64,000 bases of DNA, from contig NZ_VTEX01000001.1 of the NCBI RefSeq assembly GCF_008180865.1, forward strand, positions 1,407,389-1,471,388. The letters run 5' to 3'. Under the pieces are notes generated by a model. The model made no database searches. It saw only the letters and a program-made list of their open reading frames with translations, and was not told where the DNA came from. This DNA comes from Rossellomorea aquimaris. GTDB lineage: Bacteria > Bacillota > Bacilli > Bacillales > Bacillaceae_B. Position 1 is the stretch's first letter, and every line of letters starts with the position of its first letter. The translations under genes and the position numbers were made by a program. Below, piece after piece: positions 1-8,427 of the stretch.

Positions 1-217
1 TTTTTGTTCTGTTGATGAATACTGAAAGGTAGTATGACCAACGATTTGACCATTCATCGTAATCATTATCTTCAATAATTTTAAGAAGATTTTCTTCTAT
101 TTTTTCAGCATCACCAAAAAGAAAAATCACATCTTCCTCATTTTCTGAGTTTTTATCCCAAACTTCCCATTCGTGTCGATTTAATTCAGCTTTTTCTAAA
201 ACGTTAATGCTATTCAA
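1..217 (-). CDS. Hypothetical phage protein, 3' end outside the window
   Basis: An open frame of 72 codons starts with TTG at 217 behind a strong GGAGGGGG ribosome binding site and runs off the left edge. The visible product is acidic and rich in Glu, Asp and Asn, with aromatic residues (WSNRWSYYLSVF) near the edge. It is the next gene after the tail spike in the late operon. I do not recognise the family. The TTG start is chosen because it sits at ideal spacing from the Shine-Dalgarno sequence and no ATG does. Confidence 0.6.
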   Translation of the reverse strand, partial: MNSINVLEKAELNRHEWEVWDKNSENEEDVIFLFGDAEKIEENLLKIIEDNDYDEWSNRWSYYLSVFINRTK

Positions 218-278
218 ATAAACCCCCTCCTATTTATTTGAATTTTAACACAAACTTTTCCAAATTTCGACTGTTTTT

Positions 279-1778
279 TTAACTCCATATAATCCCTTGA
301 CTCCCTTGTATAGCATTAAAGGCAGTTACATTTGTATCACCTAATGCCGGTGAGCCTACACCATTTGTGGTAGAACAATCAAAAGCATTTAAAAACGATC
401 CGCGAAGGATAGATAAGTCTTTATTGCCTGAATCTTTAACAGATGCGGAACGAAGATTAATAGATGATCCTTGTTCGCAATACACACCATGATTACCAGA
501 GTTTGATATTGATGTACCGCTTGCATTAATGGTACCAACTCTGTTTGCTATTACATTGAATCCACCAAATCCTGTTACTGTCGCTTGGTCAATATCTAGG
601 GTTGAAGCATTTTCGCACAATACTCCATTAGATGTATTTCCAGCGTTCGCAGTAATAGAAGTTTTAATAGCGTGAACATTAGAAGCACCTTGCGAAATAA
701 GTCCAATTTTACCCGTATTTTCGATTAATGAACTTTCTAAATACGCAATAGACCCTCCTGTAATTTGGACGCCATTATCTTGTGCTCCCGAGAAATTTCC
801 GTTAGGTGCTGAAAAAATTGAACCGCGTTGCACTTTAACCGCTGTACCTAAGCTATTTTCAACATTAATGTTTAGACCATATACTCTTGACTGCCTACTA
901 ATGTGAATTGATAATGGTTCATCTAAACTTTCTGCTCCTCCACCTCCAAAAAAGGCATTATCAACAAAAGCAGTTGAAACACGAGATACCCATAATGCTT
1001 GTATTCTCCCACCAGTAAAAATCGAGCCCTCTGCCCATACTCTACTCGTTTTATTAACGTACAATCCTCTATCGTAGGTATTTTTAACACCTGCTCCTAC
1101 GCTGACATAACCGTCAGATTGTTCATCTAACCAAACACCAGCACCACCTTTTAAATTAGCGTTGATTAAACAAGATAATTTCGGAGCGTTCGCTCTGTAT
1201 GCCTCAAGAAAATTCCCAGTATAATCATCTGAAACAAGTACCTCTGCATCTACAGAACTAATAATAAAATGACTATAATCTCCATTTTCAACCTTTAACC
1301 CTTTTGATGGTCGGTAACCGCTTTCCATTTGTAAAGCAATAGTTTTACCTTGTTTCGGCTTCCGTTCGCTTAAATTATCAATTGCTTCTTGTAAAGTGTC
1401 GAAATCTGAAGGGATATTAACTGTAATATCATCAAATTGAACTTGCGCTTTTTCTACCAACTGCGTATCAACTTTATTCAAACGATCATTCAAAACAGGC
1501 TCCCCACCACGTGCTTGAAGAACCTCTGCGTCACTTGTACCACTTTCGATAACGATAGTGTTTAATTGTTGTTGGACATCATCAGAGGTTGCATTAGCTT
1601 GATTAGCCACTATTTCTGCATTCTCTGATTGTGCTTTTGCTTCATCTGCTGTTTGTTTAGCACTAGATGAATCAGCCAATGATTTGTCTACATCGACTTC
1701 TATGTCGTCAACATTTGCGTTATAATCGTCTCGGAAATTCCTGTCTAGGTTTACACCTAATTTTCTATATCTCCCCAT
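279..1778 (-). CDS. Phage tail spike / receptor-binding protein with right-handed beta-helix
   Basis: A 499-residue virion protein expected at the tail tip, binding or degrading a cell-surface polymer. Residues 1-35 are a short basic/acidic leader, and 35-70 form an Ala/Gln-rich coiled coil. Next comes the GTSDAEVLQARGG segment common in baseplate proteins of Bacillus phages (about 80-92). Residues 125-490 are Gly/Ser/Asn-rich short repeats of the pectate-lyase-like beta-helix type. It follows the distal tail gene by 13 bases and has an AAAGGAGG site before its ATG. No catalytic motif is obvious, so enzymatic activity is unknown. Confidence 0.8.
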   Translation of the reverse strand: MGRYRKLGVNLDRNFRDDYNANVDDIEVDVDKSLADSSSAKQTADEAKAQSENAEIVANQANATSDDVQQQLNTIVIESGTSDAEVLQARGGEPVLNDRLNKVDTQLVEKAQVQFDDITVNIPSDFDTLQEAIDNLSERKPKQGKTIALQMESGYRPSKGLKVENGDYSHFIISSVDAEVLVSDDYTGNFLEAYRANAPKLSCLINANLKGGAGVWLDEQSDGYVSVGAGVKNTYDRGLYVNKTSRVWAEGSIFTGGRIQALWVSRVSTAFVDNAFFGGGGAESLDEPLSIHISRQSRVYGLNINVENSLGTAVKVQRGSIFSAPNGNFSGAQDNGVQITGGSIAYLESSLIENTGKIGLISQGASNVHAIKTSITANAGNTSNGVLCENASTLDIDQATVTGFGGFNVIANRVGTINASGTSISNSGNHGVYCEQGSSINLRSASVKDSGNKDLSILRGSFLNAFDCSTTNGVGSPALGDTNVTAFNAIQGSQGIIWS

Positions 1779-1791
1779 GTTTCAACCTCCT

Positions 1792-2604
1792 TTAGATGTA
1801 ATAGAAGCGGAAATCGAACGAGATTGTAAAAGTGTCCGTCGCTCCCGTAACTTCAAGTTCGTTCCATCCTGATGCAATGGTGATTAATTTTCTGTTGGTA
1901 TCTCTGAAAATAGATAACCCATTCTTAGTGGAACGAATGCCATCTAGTTTAATTGTGTCTAAGTCGTGTGTTGTGCCTGTGTAGCTCCACTCGTCACCTG
2001 TAGTGATGTTCTTTATTTTCAGGTTATTAGAAGCACCCATGAACTCAATAACAACAGGTGTGTGAACCTCTCTCGGATCAATCTTTTCATCCCCTGCGTT
2101 GTAGATGGAAAATAAAGAGGTTGTGTGCGTGTATTCCGGTTCTTCGACTGTTAACCCTTGACCTATCTGCCATAGTTCAGAATCGAATGTTAGAGGGTCT
2201 AGGGTGGTTCCTATGGAATGACTGAATGGAGAGTAGGATTTAAACTGCACACCAAAGACTCCCGTGTTCGCTATTCGTTCAAGATCAATCGTTGACTCGG
2301 ATTTTACTTTCCACCTTATCCCCGGCATTTCGCTAGGACGGACGTAATAAGGTTCTTTGCTTTGGAACAGTTTGAATAGTTCGTTTCTCATTAAAGGATA
2401 ATCTGCGTAATCCATCGCTCTGGAAAAGAATGATGCGTTAATCATCCTTGATTTGTAACGAGAACCTAAATCAATTTCTCCTTCACCTACGACGTCAGAG
2501 TCCGTTTCCAAACTAGGGGAGTCAGGGCGAAAATAAAGCGTATCAATGCCCAATGATTTCAAGTCGTATAATGCACCGTCCACTCGTTCAATGATTAGAT
2601 TCAT
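1792..2604 (-). CDS. Distal tail protein (Dit, phage tail family)
   Basis: A 270-residue protein with the layout of the siphovirus distal tail family. The N-terminal part (1-130), with motifs such as GSRYKSRMINASFFSRAMDY, would form the ring that joins tail tube to tip. The C-terminal beta-sandwich (about 170-270) ends in FTISFDFRFYYI. It directly follows the tape measure gene, overlapping it by four bases (ATGA), which is the standard position for Dit. In most relatives a tail endopeptidase gene comes next; here the spike gene does. Confidence 0.8.
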   Translation of the reverse strand: MNLIIERVDGALYDLKSLGIDTLYFRPDSPSLETDSDVVGEGEIDLGSRYKSRMINASFFSRAMDYADYPLMRNELFKLFQSKEPYYVRPSEMPGIRWKVKSESTIDLERIANTGVFGVQFKSYSPFSHSIGTTLDPLTFDSELWQIGQGLTVEEPEYTHTTSLFSIYNAGDEKIDPREVHTPVVIEFMGASNNLKIKNITTGDEWSYTGTTHDLDTIKLDGIRSTKNGLSIFRDTNRKLITIASGWNELEVTGATDTFTISFDFRFYYI

Positions 2605-4250
2605 CCTTTCACACCCCCGAACATTAGTTTAGTTTGGACATTCTGTTGTTGCTTGGACATAACCTCATCGTATAAGTCCCTGTCGATGTTGCCTTCTACT
2701 GTGATGTAGGTGTTATTCACTTGTTGACTCCGTAACATATCTTTTGTTTCGTTTGCAGTACTAACTTTAGAACCTCTAGGTAATCTAACCAACTCCGGGC
2801 CACGTTCTCCCACCATGGCTAATCCTCCTGGTGCGTAGTTCGTGCCTGTGGCATAGCGTTGAACACCACCTAATCTTCCACTAGATGAAGTACGTCTTTC
2901 TTCAACTTCCACTGTCTTTTTTGATGCTGGTTTGTTGTTCCATGAAGTTAACCAGTCATAAGCCGTTTTGATTGCGCCTGTGACTTTCTCGAATACTTTA
3001 ACAACTCCTTCAACAATGGTAATTACTGCATTGAATGCACCTTCAACAATACTTTGTATTTTCGGTAAATGTGGTTTAATCCAATTCCATAAAGCTTTAA
3101 GCACTGGGAGTAGCAAGTTTTCAAATATACCCCATGCGATTTTAACCACGTTGGATATAACTTTGAAAACACCCTCGACTATGCTTCGTATCTGCGGCAT
3201 CTTACTTTGAATATACTCGTAAAACCTCGCTATGATCGGGAGTATATTGTCCTTAAAGAAAGCCCATACCATTCTCGCCACTTCAACTATTCTGTTGAAT
3301 ACAGTTGATATGGTTGCTTTGATTGTCGGCATATGACCTTGTACCCAAGAAAACAAACTCGCAAAGATAGGAAGTATATATGTCACAATGAAATTCCAAA
3401 CCAACTTCATGACTTCAACTGCTTTTTCCATTACCGAAACAATGGTATCCCTTAATGAATTTAATTTCGGGGAATTATCCTCTATCCATTCCGTGATTTT
3501 ACTCCTAATTTTCTCAACCCACTCAAAAAGAATTAAAAAAACAGGCATTACTTTAATTCCTAAATCAGTTACCAATGCAGAAAAGGTGGTTTTCACTTCA
3601 TTCCACTTCAACTTAAACGCATCAGCTTTTGCTAAATTATCTTCACTGATTACATTTGCATTACCTTTCATTTTCTGTAATTCTTCATTTGTCATATTTA
3701 ATACAGGAGCCAACTCTTCACCTGTGGTTGATAACATAGCTGTTGCAATTGCGTTTCGTTCTGTCGCGTTCTCCATGCCTTGTAATCCACCGATAACATC
3801 ATTGAATAATTGTTCTTGGGTTTTTAGTTTTCCGCTGGCATCTGTAACCGAAACACCTAGCTTATTAAACATTTCAGCATTTTCACCTATACCACTTTGA
3901 GCTTCCATTGCTCGTTCAGCAAGCATAGCCATATCACCAGATGCTTGTTCCATGGAAAAACCAAATTGTTTTGCTACGTGATCCCATTCTTGAAACCCTT
4001 TGGTAGACATACCTGTAACTTGTGAAAATTTATTAATCTCCGAAGTGGCTTCGAGTGTTTTGGATAACAACCCTGTCATAGCAGTCCCTGCAACCGCAGC
4101 AGCAGCTCCGATAGCAGCACCAGCAACCCCTACACCTTTTGCCATTTTTCCTAATGTTCCACCTGTTTTCTTCGCTTTCCCTTCAACCTCTTCTAATCCT
4201 TCTTTCGCCTCTTTGTTATCTATAAATACAGATCCAAATAAACGGAACAA
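2601..4250 (-). CDS. Tape measure protein (short)
   Basis: A 549-residue tape measure. It sets tail length and is carried in the tail lumen. The N-terminal third has an Ala/Gly-rich hydrophobic stretch (about 37-65, GVGVAGAAIGAAAAVAG) and a conserved segment near 75-190 (FSQVTGMSTKGFQEWDHVAKQFG) typical of the family. The middle holds at least three related repeats built on W(xx)IxxxIxPxI and MPxIxxxxxxVFxxI (about 280-410), likely amphipathic helices. The start is TTG. The length is at the low end for a tape measure, suggesting a short tail. Confidence 0.85.
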   Translation of the reverse strand: MFRLFGSVFIDNKEAKEGLEEVEGKAKKTGGTLGKMAKGVGVAGAAIGAAAAVAGTAMTGLLSKTLEATSEINKFSQVTGMSTKGFQEWDHVAKQFGFSMEQASGDMAMLAERAMEAQSGIGENAEMFNKLGVSVTDASGKLKTQEQLFNDVIGGLQGMENATERNAIATAMLSTTGEELAPVLNMTNEELQKMKGNANVISEDNLAKADAFKLKWNEVKTTFSALVTDLGIKVMPVFLILFEWVEKIRSKITEWIEDNSPKLNSLRDTIVSVMEKAVEVMKLVWNFIVTYILPIFASLFSWVQGHMPTIKATISTVFNRIVEVARMVWAFFKDNILPIIARFYEYIQSKMPQIRSIVEGVFKVISNVVKIAWGIFENLLLPVLKALWNWIKPHLPKIQSIVEGAFNAVITIVEGVVKVFEKVTGAIKTAYDWLTSWNNKPASKKTVEVEERRTSSSGRLGGVQRYATGTNYAPGGLAMVGERGPELVRLPRGSKVSTANETKDMLRSQQVNNTYITVEGNIDRDLYDEVMSKQQQNVQTKLMFGGVKG

Positions 4251-4299
4251 TTCAATAAGTCCTCACCTACCTTCATAGGTACAAATAAAAAAGCACCCC

Positions 4300-4611
4300 C
4301 TATTTGGAGTGCTTCATGTTTTTCAATATATTTTCTGCATCTTGTATAACTTCTTCATCTGTTTTCTGTTTCTTAGGTGGTTTCTTTAATTCTTCGAGAT
4401 ACTTTGAATAAGGGATAAAGGTTTCTTCCTCCATATTTGGATAAACAGAAAGCCACTGTTCCCACACTCTACTTTCAGCAATGTTCTCTTTTGCTTTCGC
4501 TAATACCTCTGCTCCTGTCTCAATATCCAAACCCATAAAAAAAGACACATCAGAATAGCGATTCATCACTAAATCTAATGTATCTATTTCATCAATTTGG
4601 TAACAGAGTCC
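4300..4611 (-). CDS. Tail assembly chaperone T extension, made by -1 frameshift
   Basis: The frame from 4611 down to 4300 is open and continues the upstream chaperone gene in the -1 frame. An internal ATG exists at 4569, but the upstream codons (GLCYQIDEIDTLDLV) are coding-like and have no stop. A slippery TTTTTTG lies in the right phase at 4617-4611. A shift there would make a G-T fusion of about 196 residues, as in lambda gpG/gpGT and many siphoviruses. It sits just before the tape measure gene, where the T domain is expected to bind the tape measure. Function is inferred from position. Confidence 0.75.
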   Translation of the reverse strand, partial: GLCYQIDEIDTLDLVMNRYSDVSFFMGLDIETGAEVLAKAKENIAESRVWEQWLSVYPNMEEETFIPYSKYLEELKKPPKKQKTDEEVIQDAENILKNMKHSK

Positions 4612-4889
4612 AAAAAACCTTTTAGCCCTGGCATTTCTTTAAACTCTTGCAGCACTTTTGCAGATTCTTCAAAACTAAGTTTCTGGAAATCTTCTTTACT
4701 CATACCTTTTAGATCAGCAAGGAAAGCCGTCACTTCTTCTTCTGCATCCCCTAAGTTTTCAAAAAACTTAATAATGATTTCAGCCCCTAATGATTCTTGC
4801 GTGTGTTCCGCACTGAAATTAGGCTTAATCTGCATCTTCTTTAAAATACGACTCACTGTGAATACATCGGTAAATTTTAAGCTACGCAT
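4584..4889 (-). CDS. Tail assembly chaperone G
   Basis: A 101-residue helical, acidic protein placed between the major tail protein and the tape measure gene, the invariant site of siphovirus tail chaperones. It would bind the tape measure during tail assembly and leave the mature virion. The start has a GAGGTGG site with good spacing. The 0-frame stops at 4584, but a slippery heptamer eight codons earlier allows ribosomes to move into the T frame. Confidence 0.75.
   Translation of the reverse strand: MRSLKFTDVFTVSRILKKMQIKPNFSAEHTQESLGAEIIIKFFENLGDAEEEVTAFLADLKGMSKEDFQKLSFEESAKVLQEFKEMPGLKGFLDSVTKLMK
4611..4617 (-). promoter_or_regulatory. Programmed -1 ribosomal frameshift site TTTTTTG
   Basis: On the minus strand the codons GGT TTT TTG present the X XXY YYZ heptamer T TTT TTG in phase with the G gene. 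The -1 frame downstream stays open into the T gene. The location in the last codons of the G chaperone matches the known arrangement in lambda-like tails. Confidence 0.75.
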
Positions 4890-4892
4890 TAA

Positions 4893-5471
4893 TTAAACCA
4901 CCTCTTTGGGAAAGTAAATTGTATATGGAGGGGTTTCAATATCTGCACCGTCATAATGGCCCATGAATACCATAGGGACAATCGCTTCGTTATCATCCTC
5001 GGTTGTAATTGTCAGACCCTCTACAGAGATAGCGTTATGAATGACCACAACAATCGGTTTATCAGAACCCGTGATGCGCCCGACTAATGCAACGTTATCA
5101 AGGTAATCGTCAATATCAATCTTTCCTTTACCTGTGATAATGTCATAGTTCGTATCTGTCGTATCTACATCAGAACCAGCGATTGCTAACGCTAAGTTAT
5201 TAGCTGTTAACTCTTTCAGATTCACTGTTAATTGAGGTTCTTCTGATACTAGGATGGTGTTACCCTTCGCACGACCTCGCACACCGTCTACCTCAATAGC
5301 ACGTGTTTCCTGTGACAGAGCAAATTCGTTACCCCCACTTGTCGCTCCTAGTAGCTCTCCTGTGAAATCTCCTGTCACATCGTCAAATTCTAAGTTTTTA
5401 TATACCGCCCCTGCATCAATTAAATAACGTTCTGCGGTCTTAGCTGAATATCCGTTTGTTACTACTGCCAT
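4893..5471 (-). CDS. Major tail tube protein
   Basis: A 192-residue protein between the tail terminator and tail chaperone genes. It is the likely tube subunit that stacks in rings around the tape measure. The sequence is rich in beta-strand patterns (TGDFTGELLGATSGGNEF, TVNLKELTANNLALAI) and contains GRITGSDKPIVVVIHNA. This resembles major tail proteins of Bacillus siphoviruses, although I assign it by position and composition. The start follows GAAAGGTAG. Confidence 0.75.
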   Translation of the reverse strand: MAVVTNGYSAKTAERYLIDAGAVYKNLEFDDVTGDFTGELLGATSGGNEFALSQETRAIEVDGVRGRAKGNTILVSEEPQLTVNLKELTANNLALAIAGSDVDTTDTNYDIITGKGKIDIDDYLDNVALVGRITGSDKPIVVVIHNAISVEGLTITTEDDNEAIVPMVFMGHYDGADIETPPYTIYFPKEVV

Positions 5472-5480
5472 GTAACTTCA

Positions 5481-5864
5481 CTACCTTTCATATGTTTTAA
5501 CCTCGTAACGCAACTGAATACGTCTAATATTTTCATCTGGATCGGGTAACTGTAACTGATTGAGTTTGCTAAAGATTAAGAGGTGATGTTCATTTAGGAT
5601 TCGAGCCTTTTTCATAGCATCGTTCACTTTACTAACTTCCTCGTAAAGCCTTTCTGTGTCCTCTAAAGACTGCCAAAAGGTTTTGTCATCCCACAGGTCT
5701 ACCTCAATGATAAAGTCCTCTCTATCGCTCTCTGTGTTGTTTGAATTGGGTAACTTAAACACGATATACGGATAAACTGCATTTTGATTAGCTTGCGTGT
5801 CGTAAACGCTCCATGTGGTCGATTGTGAAATGATGGTGTATAAGGATTGGATAAGATTTTTCAT
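5481..5864 (-). CDS. Tail terminator / tail completion protein
   Basis: A 127-residue protein encoded directly upstream of the major tail protein, the usual place of the gpU/gp17-type factor that caps the tube and joins it to the head. It has the characteristic LxxxxxVYDxxANQNAVYPYIVF beginning and an FIIEVDLWDD strand in the middle. Its ATG overlaps the stop of the previous gene in an ATGA quartet, so translation is probably coupled. Confidence 0.75.
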   Translation of the reverse strand: MKNLIQSLYTIISQSTTWSVYDTQANQNAVYPYIVFKLPNSNNTESDREDFIIEVDLWDDKTFWQSLEDTERLYEEVSKVNDAMKKARILNEHHLLIFSKLNQLQLPDPDENIRRIQLRYEVKTYER

Positions 5865-6199
5865 AGTTTGAATAACCTTTCAGCGAGGGCTTTGATTTGT
5901 TCTTTGTTACCCTCTACCGCAGGAGTTAAATATGGTTGAGGTGACATTCGAGAAGTGCCTTTCTCAACAAATATCGAGTAATCCACGTTAGTTCCTATCT
6001 CCACACTACGTTTACCTTCGTTAACTTGGTGAGTTATACTCCCCCTCAAATTACCACCTACTCTACCATCATCATATTGACCAACAGGCGCTAACGACTT
6101 TGCTTGACCTTCTGCAAATTCCCCAATACCCAACAAAACACGTTTTTCAGCATCATTTAAGGCTTTGAACACATCTTTTTTATTCGATTTAAACTTCAT
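5861..6199 (-). CDS. HK97 gp10-like head-tail joining protein
   Basis: A protein of about 112 residues from an ATG at 6199 that lies behind AAGGTG. A longer reading to 6220 would overlap the previous gene more. It has the gp10 pattern: GEFAEGQAKSLAPVGQYDDGRVGGNLRGSI in broken blocks, then VDYSIFVEKGTSRMSPQPYLTPA. This is the typical signature of the putative tail-component family found between head-closure and terminator genes. It acts at the head-tail interface during virion assembly. Confidence 0.8.
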   Translation of the reverse strand: MKFKSNKKDVFKALNDAEKRVLLGIGEFAEGQAKSLAPVGQYDDGRVGGNLRGSITHQVNEGKRSVEIGTNVDYSIFVEKGTSRMSPQPYLTPAVEGNKEQIKALAERLFKL

Positions 6200-6494
6200 T
6201 ATGTTCACCTTCATATTCAATCATGATTTCCAAATGTCTGTTGAGGTTCATGGGATTGTCCACGTTTCGCACGTTAAACCGTTTACCATTAGCGATAACC
6301 CGGTCTTGTCGTTTTATATCAGCCACTTCACCGATTAAGATATGAGTGGAGTTTTCAGCGATTCTATCCGCTTCGACTATTTCGTTACCTGTTAATTGGT
6401 CAATGATCCCATCATATTCAAGGTGAAATACCCACTGATTAAACGAACCACCCATTCCGTTATCAACACTTGTATAACGCTCCACAATCACCAT
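6189..6494 (-). CDS. Head-tail adaptor / head closure protein
   Basis: A 101-residue small beta-rich protein of the SPP1 gp16 / phage head-tail joining type. Features are an opening with ERYTSVDNGMGGSFNQW, then a core around THILIGEVADIKRQDRVIANGKRFNVRNVDNP. This arrangement (strand, loop, 'R-V' strand, 'VRNVDNP' strand) is common in head closure proteins. Ribosome binding site AAGGAG, nine bases to ATG. It overlaps the next gene by 11 bases. Confidence 0.8.
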   Translation of the reverse strand: MVIVERYTSVDNGMGGSFNQWVFHLEYDGIIDQLTGNEIVEADRIAENSTHILIGEVADIKRQDRVIANGKRFNVRNVDNPMNLNRHLEIMIEYEGEHNEV

Positions 6495-6775
6495 ATAAGC
6501 TTTCTCCTTAGTCCTTTTAATACACTAGGAGGATAATCGGTTACAAAGCTTACAGAGTGCCTTGAAAGGCTTTCGGACGCATAGCCTGTTTTCACATTTA
6601 AATTGTACTCAATCATATTAATGGCATTGATTTCGTATTCAAGTGGCAACTCAACCACATTACAGTAACTTTTGAGCCATTCCTCAACCTTTGGAATTAG
6701 ACTTATTATTTGCTCGTCCTTTTGATCTGTCTTTATCCCCAGACTGTTTTTTACTTCTTTCAGAGTCGTTATCAT
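6488..6775 (-). CDS. Head-tail connector protein (gp6/gp15-like adaptor)
   Basis: A helical protein of about 95 residues with the head-tail connector pattern: LKEVKNSLGIKTDQKDEQI, then a helix ending LKSYC. It would bind the portal from below and extend the neck. I prefer the ATG at 6775 over a GTG at 6784, though neither has a strong ribosome binding site. An out-of-frame small gene overlaps its first third. Confidence 0.75.
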   Translation of the reverse strand: MITTLKEVKNSLGIKTDQKDEQIISLIPKVEEWLKSYCNVVELPLEYEINAINMIEYNLNVKTGYASESLSRHSVSFVTDYPPSVLKGLRRKLIW

Positions 6776-6827
6776 TAGAACCACTCACTTTCTTAGGCTC
6801 TTGTTTTCTATGTCTGCGTAATAGCAT
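6684..6827 (-). CDS. Possible small basic phage protein overlapping the connector gene
   Basis: A 47-codon frame starts at an ATG with AAAGG eight bases upstream. The product is very hydrophilic (LLRRHRKQEPKK, then Ser/Asn/Lys/Asp-rich). Only the first 14 codons are outside the connector gene; the rest is read in another frame of it. Small basic proteins do occur between capsid and connector genes in related phages, but the long out-of-phase overlap makes the full length uncertain. Confidence 0.35.
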   Translation of the reverse strand: MLLRRHRKQEPKKVSGSNDNDSERSKKQSGDKDRSKGRANNKSNSKG

Positions 6828-6845
6828 GTAATCATCCTTTCATAA

Positions 6846-6872
6846 TAAAAAAAGAGGGCATTAAGCCCCCTT
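6846..6872 (-). terminator. Rho-independent terminator after the capsid gene
   Basis: On the minus strand a stem GGGGGC/GCCCTC with a five-base loop is followed by seven T residues. It lies immediately after the capsid stop and probably lowers expression of the downstream connector and tail genes relative to capsid. Confidence 0.75.
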
Positions 6873-6873
6873 C

Positions 6874-7686
6874 TTATGCAGTAATTGTAATTTTAACCGC
6901 TTTAGAATCGTCCGCAAGGTGAACGCCATAATGCTCATCCGCAGTAATAACAGTTGTTTTATTTACGATGTCACGATCTGATTCGACCATTACACCACGT
7001 TTCATATAAATAGCAAGCGCCCCCTGTTTCACTAGGTAAGCTTCACCTTCAGCAAGTTTGTTAGAGCGTACTACTTGCGCCCCTAACACTTCACCAAATG
7101 TACCATTTTGAAGGATAGCGTCACCTAGTTCAGATGCTCTAGCCCATTGTCCGGCAGCATCTTCACGAAGCACCGCAGCATCTTTAGGATTCGCAATAAG
7201 AACCATTGAACCTAACTCTTCATCTCCGAATACCTGTTGTGCTGCATCCACAGTTGCTACATCTAATTTACCACCAGCAGCAGTCGCATAAGTCAATACT
7301 GCGCTTTGAAGCGCTGTAAGAGCATCGTTGTCCACTTTGTTAGCAATAGCTAAACCTAGTTGACGTTGTGCTTCCCCAATAGGATCACCATAACCAGAAA
7401 GAGCCGCTTCATCTGTGATTTCTACCCCTTTACCAGCCTTTTTGATGGAGAAGGTATCAGTAGATGTACTCATTTGGTCAAGTGGAATTGATTCCCCTTC
7501 TGCAATATCAGCAGCATCACCGATATAGCCCCATTTTGGTACGGTTACTGTATCACCTGGACGTCCTGCAAGTTCATTGTTCACTCTCGCAAGTGGAGCA
7601 AATCGGATTAAGTTAGGAAGTTGAGCAGAGATCATATCTGCCATTACTTCGGGATTTACAAGATTGGATAATTGTGTTTGTGCCAT
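6874..7686 (-). CDS. Major capsid protein (N4-gp56 / HK97-fold type)
   Basis: A 270-residue shell protein. The N-terminus (LSNLVNPEVMADMISAQLP) and the segment RPGDTVTVPKWGYIGDA followed by AEGESIPLDQMS are typical of N4-gp56 family capsids in Bacillus phages. The middle has a long helix with QRQLGLAIANKVDNDALTAL, and the C-terminus ends ADEHYGVHLADDSKAVKI. It follows the scaffold gene and is closed by a terminator, as expected for the most abundant virion protein. Start behind ATAGGAGAG. Confidence 0.9.
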   Translation of the reverse strand: MAQTQLSNLVNPEVMADMISAQLPNLIRFAPLARVNNELAGRPGDTVTVPKWGYIGDAADIAEGESIPLDQMSTSTDTFSIKKAGKGVEITDEAALSGYGDPIGEAQRQLGLAIANKVDNDALTALQSAVLTYATAAGGKLDVATVDAAQQVFGDEELGSMVLIANPKDAAVLREDAAGQWARASELGDAILQNGTFGEVLGAQVVRSNKLAEGEAYLVKQGALAIYMKRGVMVESDRDIVNKTTVITADEHYGVHLADDSKAVKITITA

Positions 7687-7699
7687 TTAGGTCACTCTC

Positions 7700-8305
7700 C
7701 TATTCAGATAATTGTTTGTATTGTTCGGGATTCTCGTTATAGAGTTTGACTCTTTCTGAATATCCCATTTGATTAAATTGTTCTTTTGTCAATCCTGTTG
7801 GTGTTTCTTTACTATCATTCGGCTTGCGCCCTTTGAGGGAAGGTTCTTCCTTCTGCTCAAATAAATAACCATCAGACTCATGTAGGGCTTTTAGCTGCTC
7901 ATCTAGCCCTAGCAACTTATCACCATCAAGTTTAATGGCTTCACTGTTCAACAATGCTTTAACGGCTTTCGGATTCTTCGCTTTGGCAGATGCAAGGGCT
8001 TCACTCAGTTTGAAGTCAAACGCTTGTTTATCAAGTTTCTCTTGATAGTCTTGGGCTGTTTGCTTATTTGCTTCTTGAAGGTCTGCAATTTGTTTCTGCA
8101 AATCTTCGTTACCATCTGCCTTTTTGCTCAAATCCTTTAATTGTTTGTCACGATCATTGAGCTGACCTTGTAACTCTTTGATTTCTTCTATCTTGTCATT
8201 CAATCGGCTACGAGGTACTTTCTCTTTGTCCGCTTCATCAATCGCCTTTAAAACATCATCAACAGTTTTTTCGCCGTTGGCTAATTGTTCGAGTAATTCT
8301 TTCAT
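7700..8305 (-). CDS. Capsid scaffolding protein (phage GP20 / DUF4355-like)
   Basis: A 201-residue, highly charged, mostly helical protein immediately upstream of the capsid gene. Residues about 30-95 form a coiled coil (KELQGQLNDRDKQLKDLSKK). A second part (about 105-145, ALASAKAKNPKAVKALLNSE) is the conserved mark of phage minor structural GP20 proteins. It would guide procapsid assembly and leave before DNA packaging. Start behind TAGGAGG. Confidence 0.85.
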   Translation of the reverse strand: MKELLEQLANGEKTVDDVLKAIDEADKEKVPRSRLNDKIEEIKELQGQLNDRDKQLKDLSKKADGNEDLQKQIADLQEANKQTAQDYQEKLDKQAFDFKLSEALASAKAKNPKAVKALLNSEAIKLDGDKLLGLDEQLKALHESDGYLFEQKEEPSLKGRKPNDSKETPTGLTKEQFNQMGYSERVKLYNENPEQYKQLSE

Positions 8306-8393
8306 GGTACATCCTCCTATTTCGCATTAACGTAGTACGCACGATAGGTTTACCTTTTGTTCTTTAACGTCTGCATAAGGTAAAAAAGACGAT

Positions 8394-8420
8394 AAAAAAG
8401 CCACCTCATATGAAGTGACT
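8394..8420 (-). terminator. Rho-independent terminator
   Basis: Minus-strand stem GTCACTTC/GAGGTGGC (two or three G-U pairs) with an ATAT loop, then six T. It lies just below the small membrane-protein gene and above the scaffold gene. Confidence 0.7.
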
Positions 8421-8427
8421 TGGTAAT

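Noticed and set aside
3388..4278. Plus-strand frames opposite the tape measure gene
   Set aside because: Antisense shadows of a real gene; no ribosome binding sites or recognisable domains.
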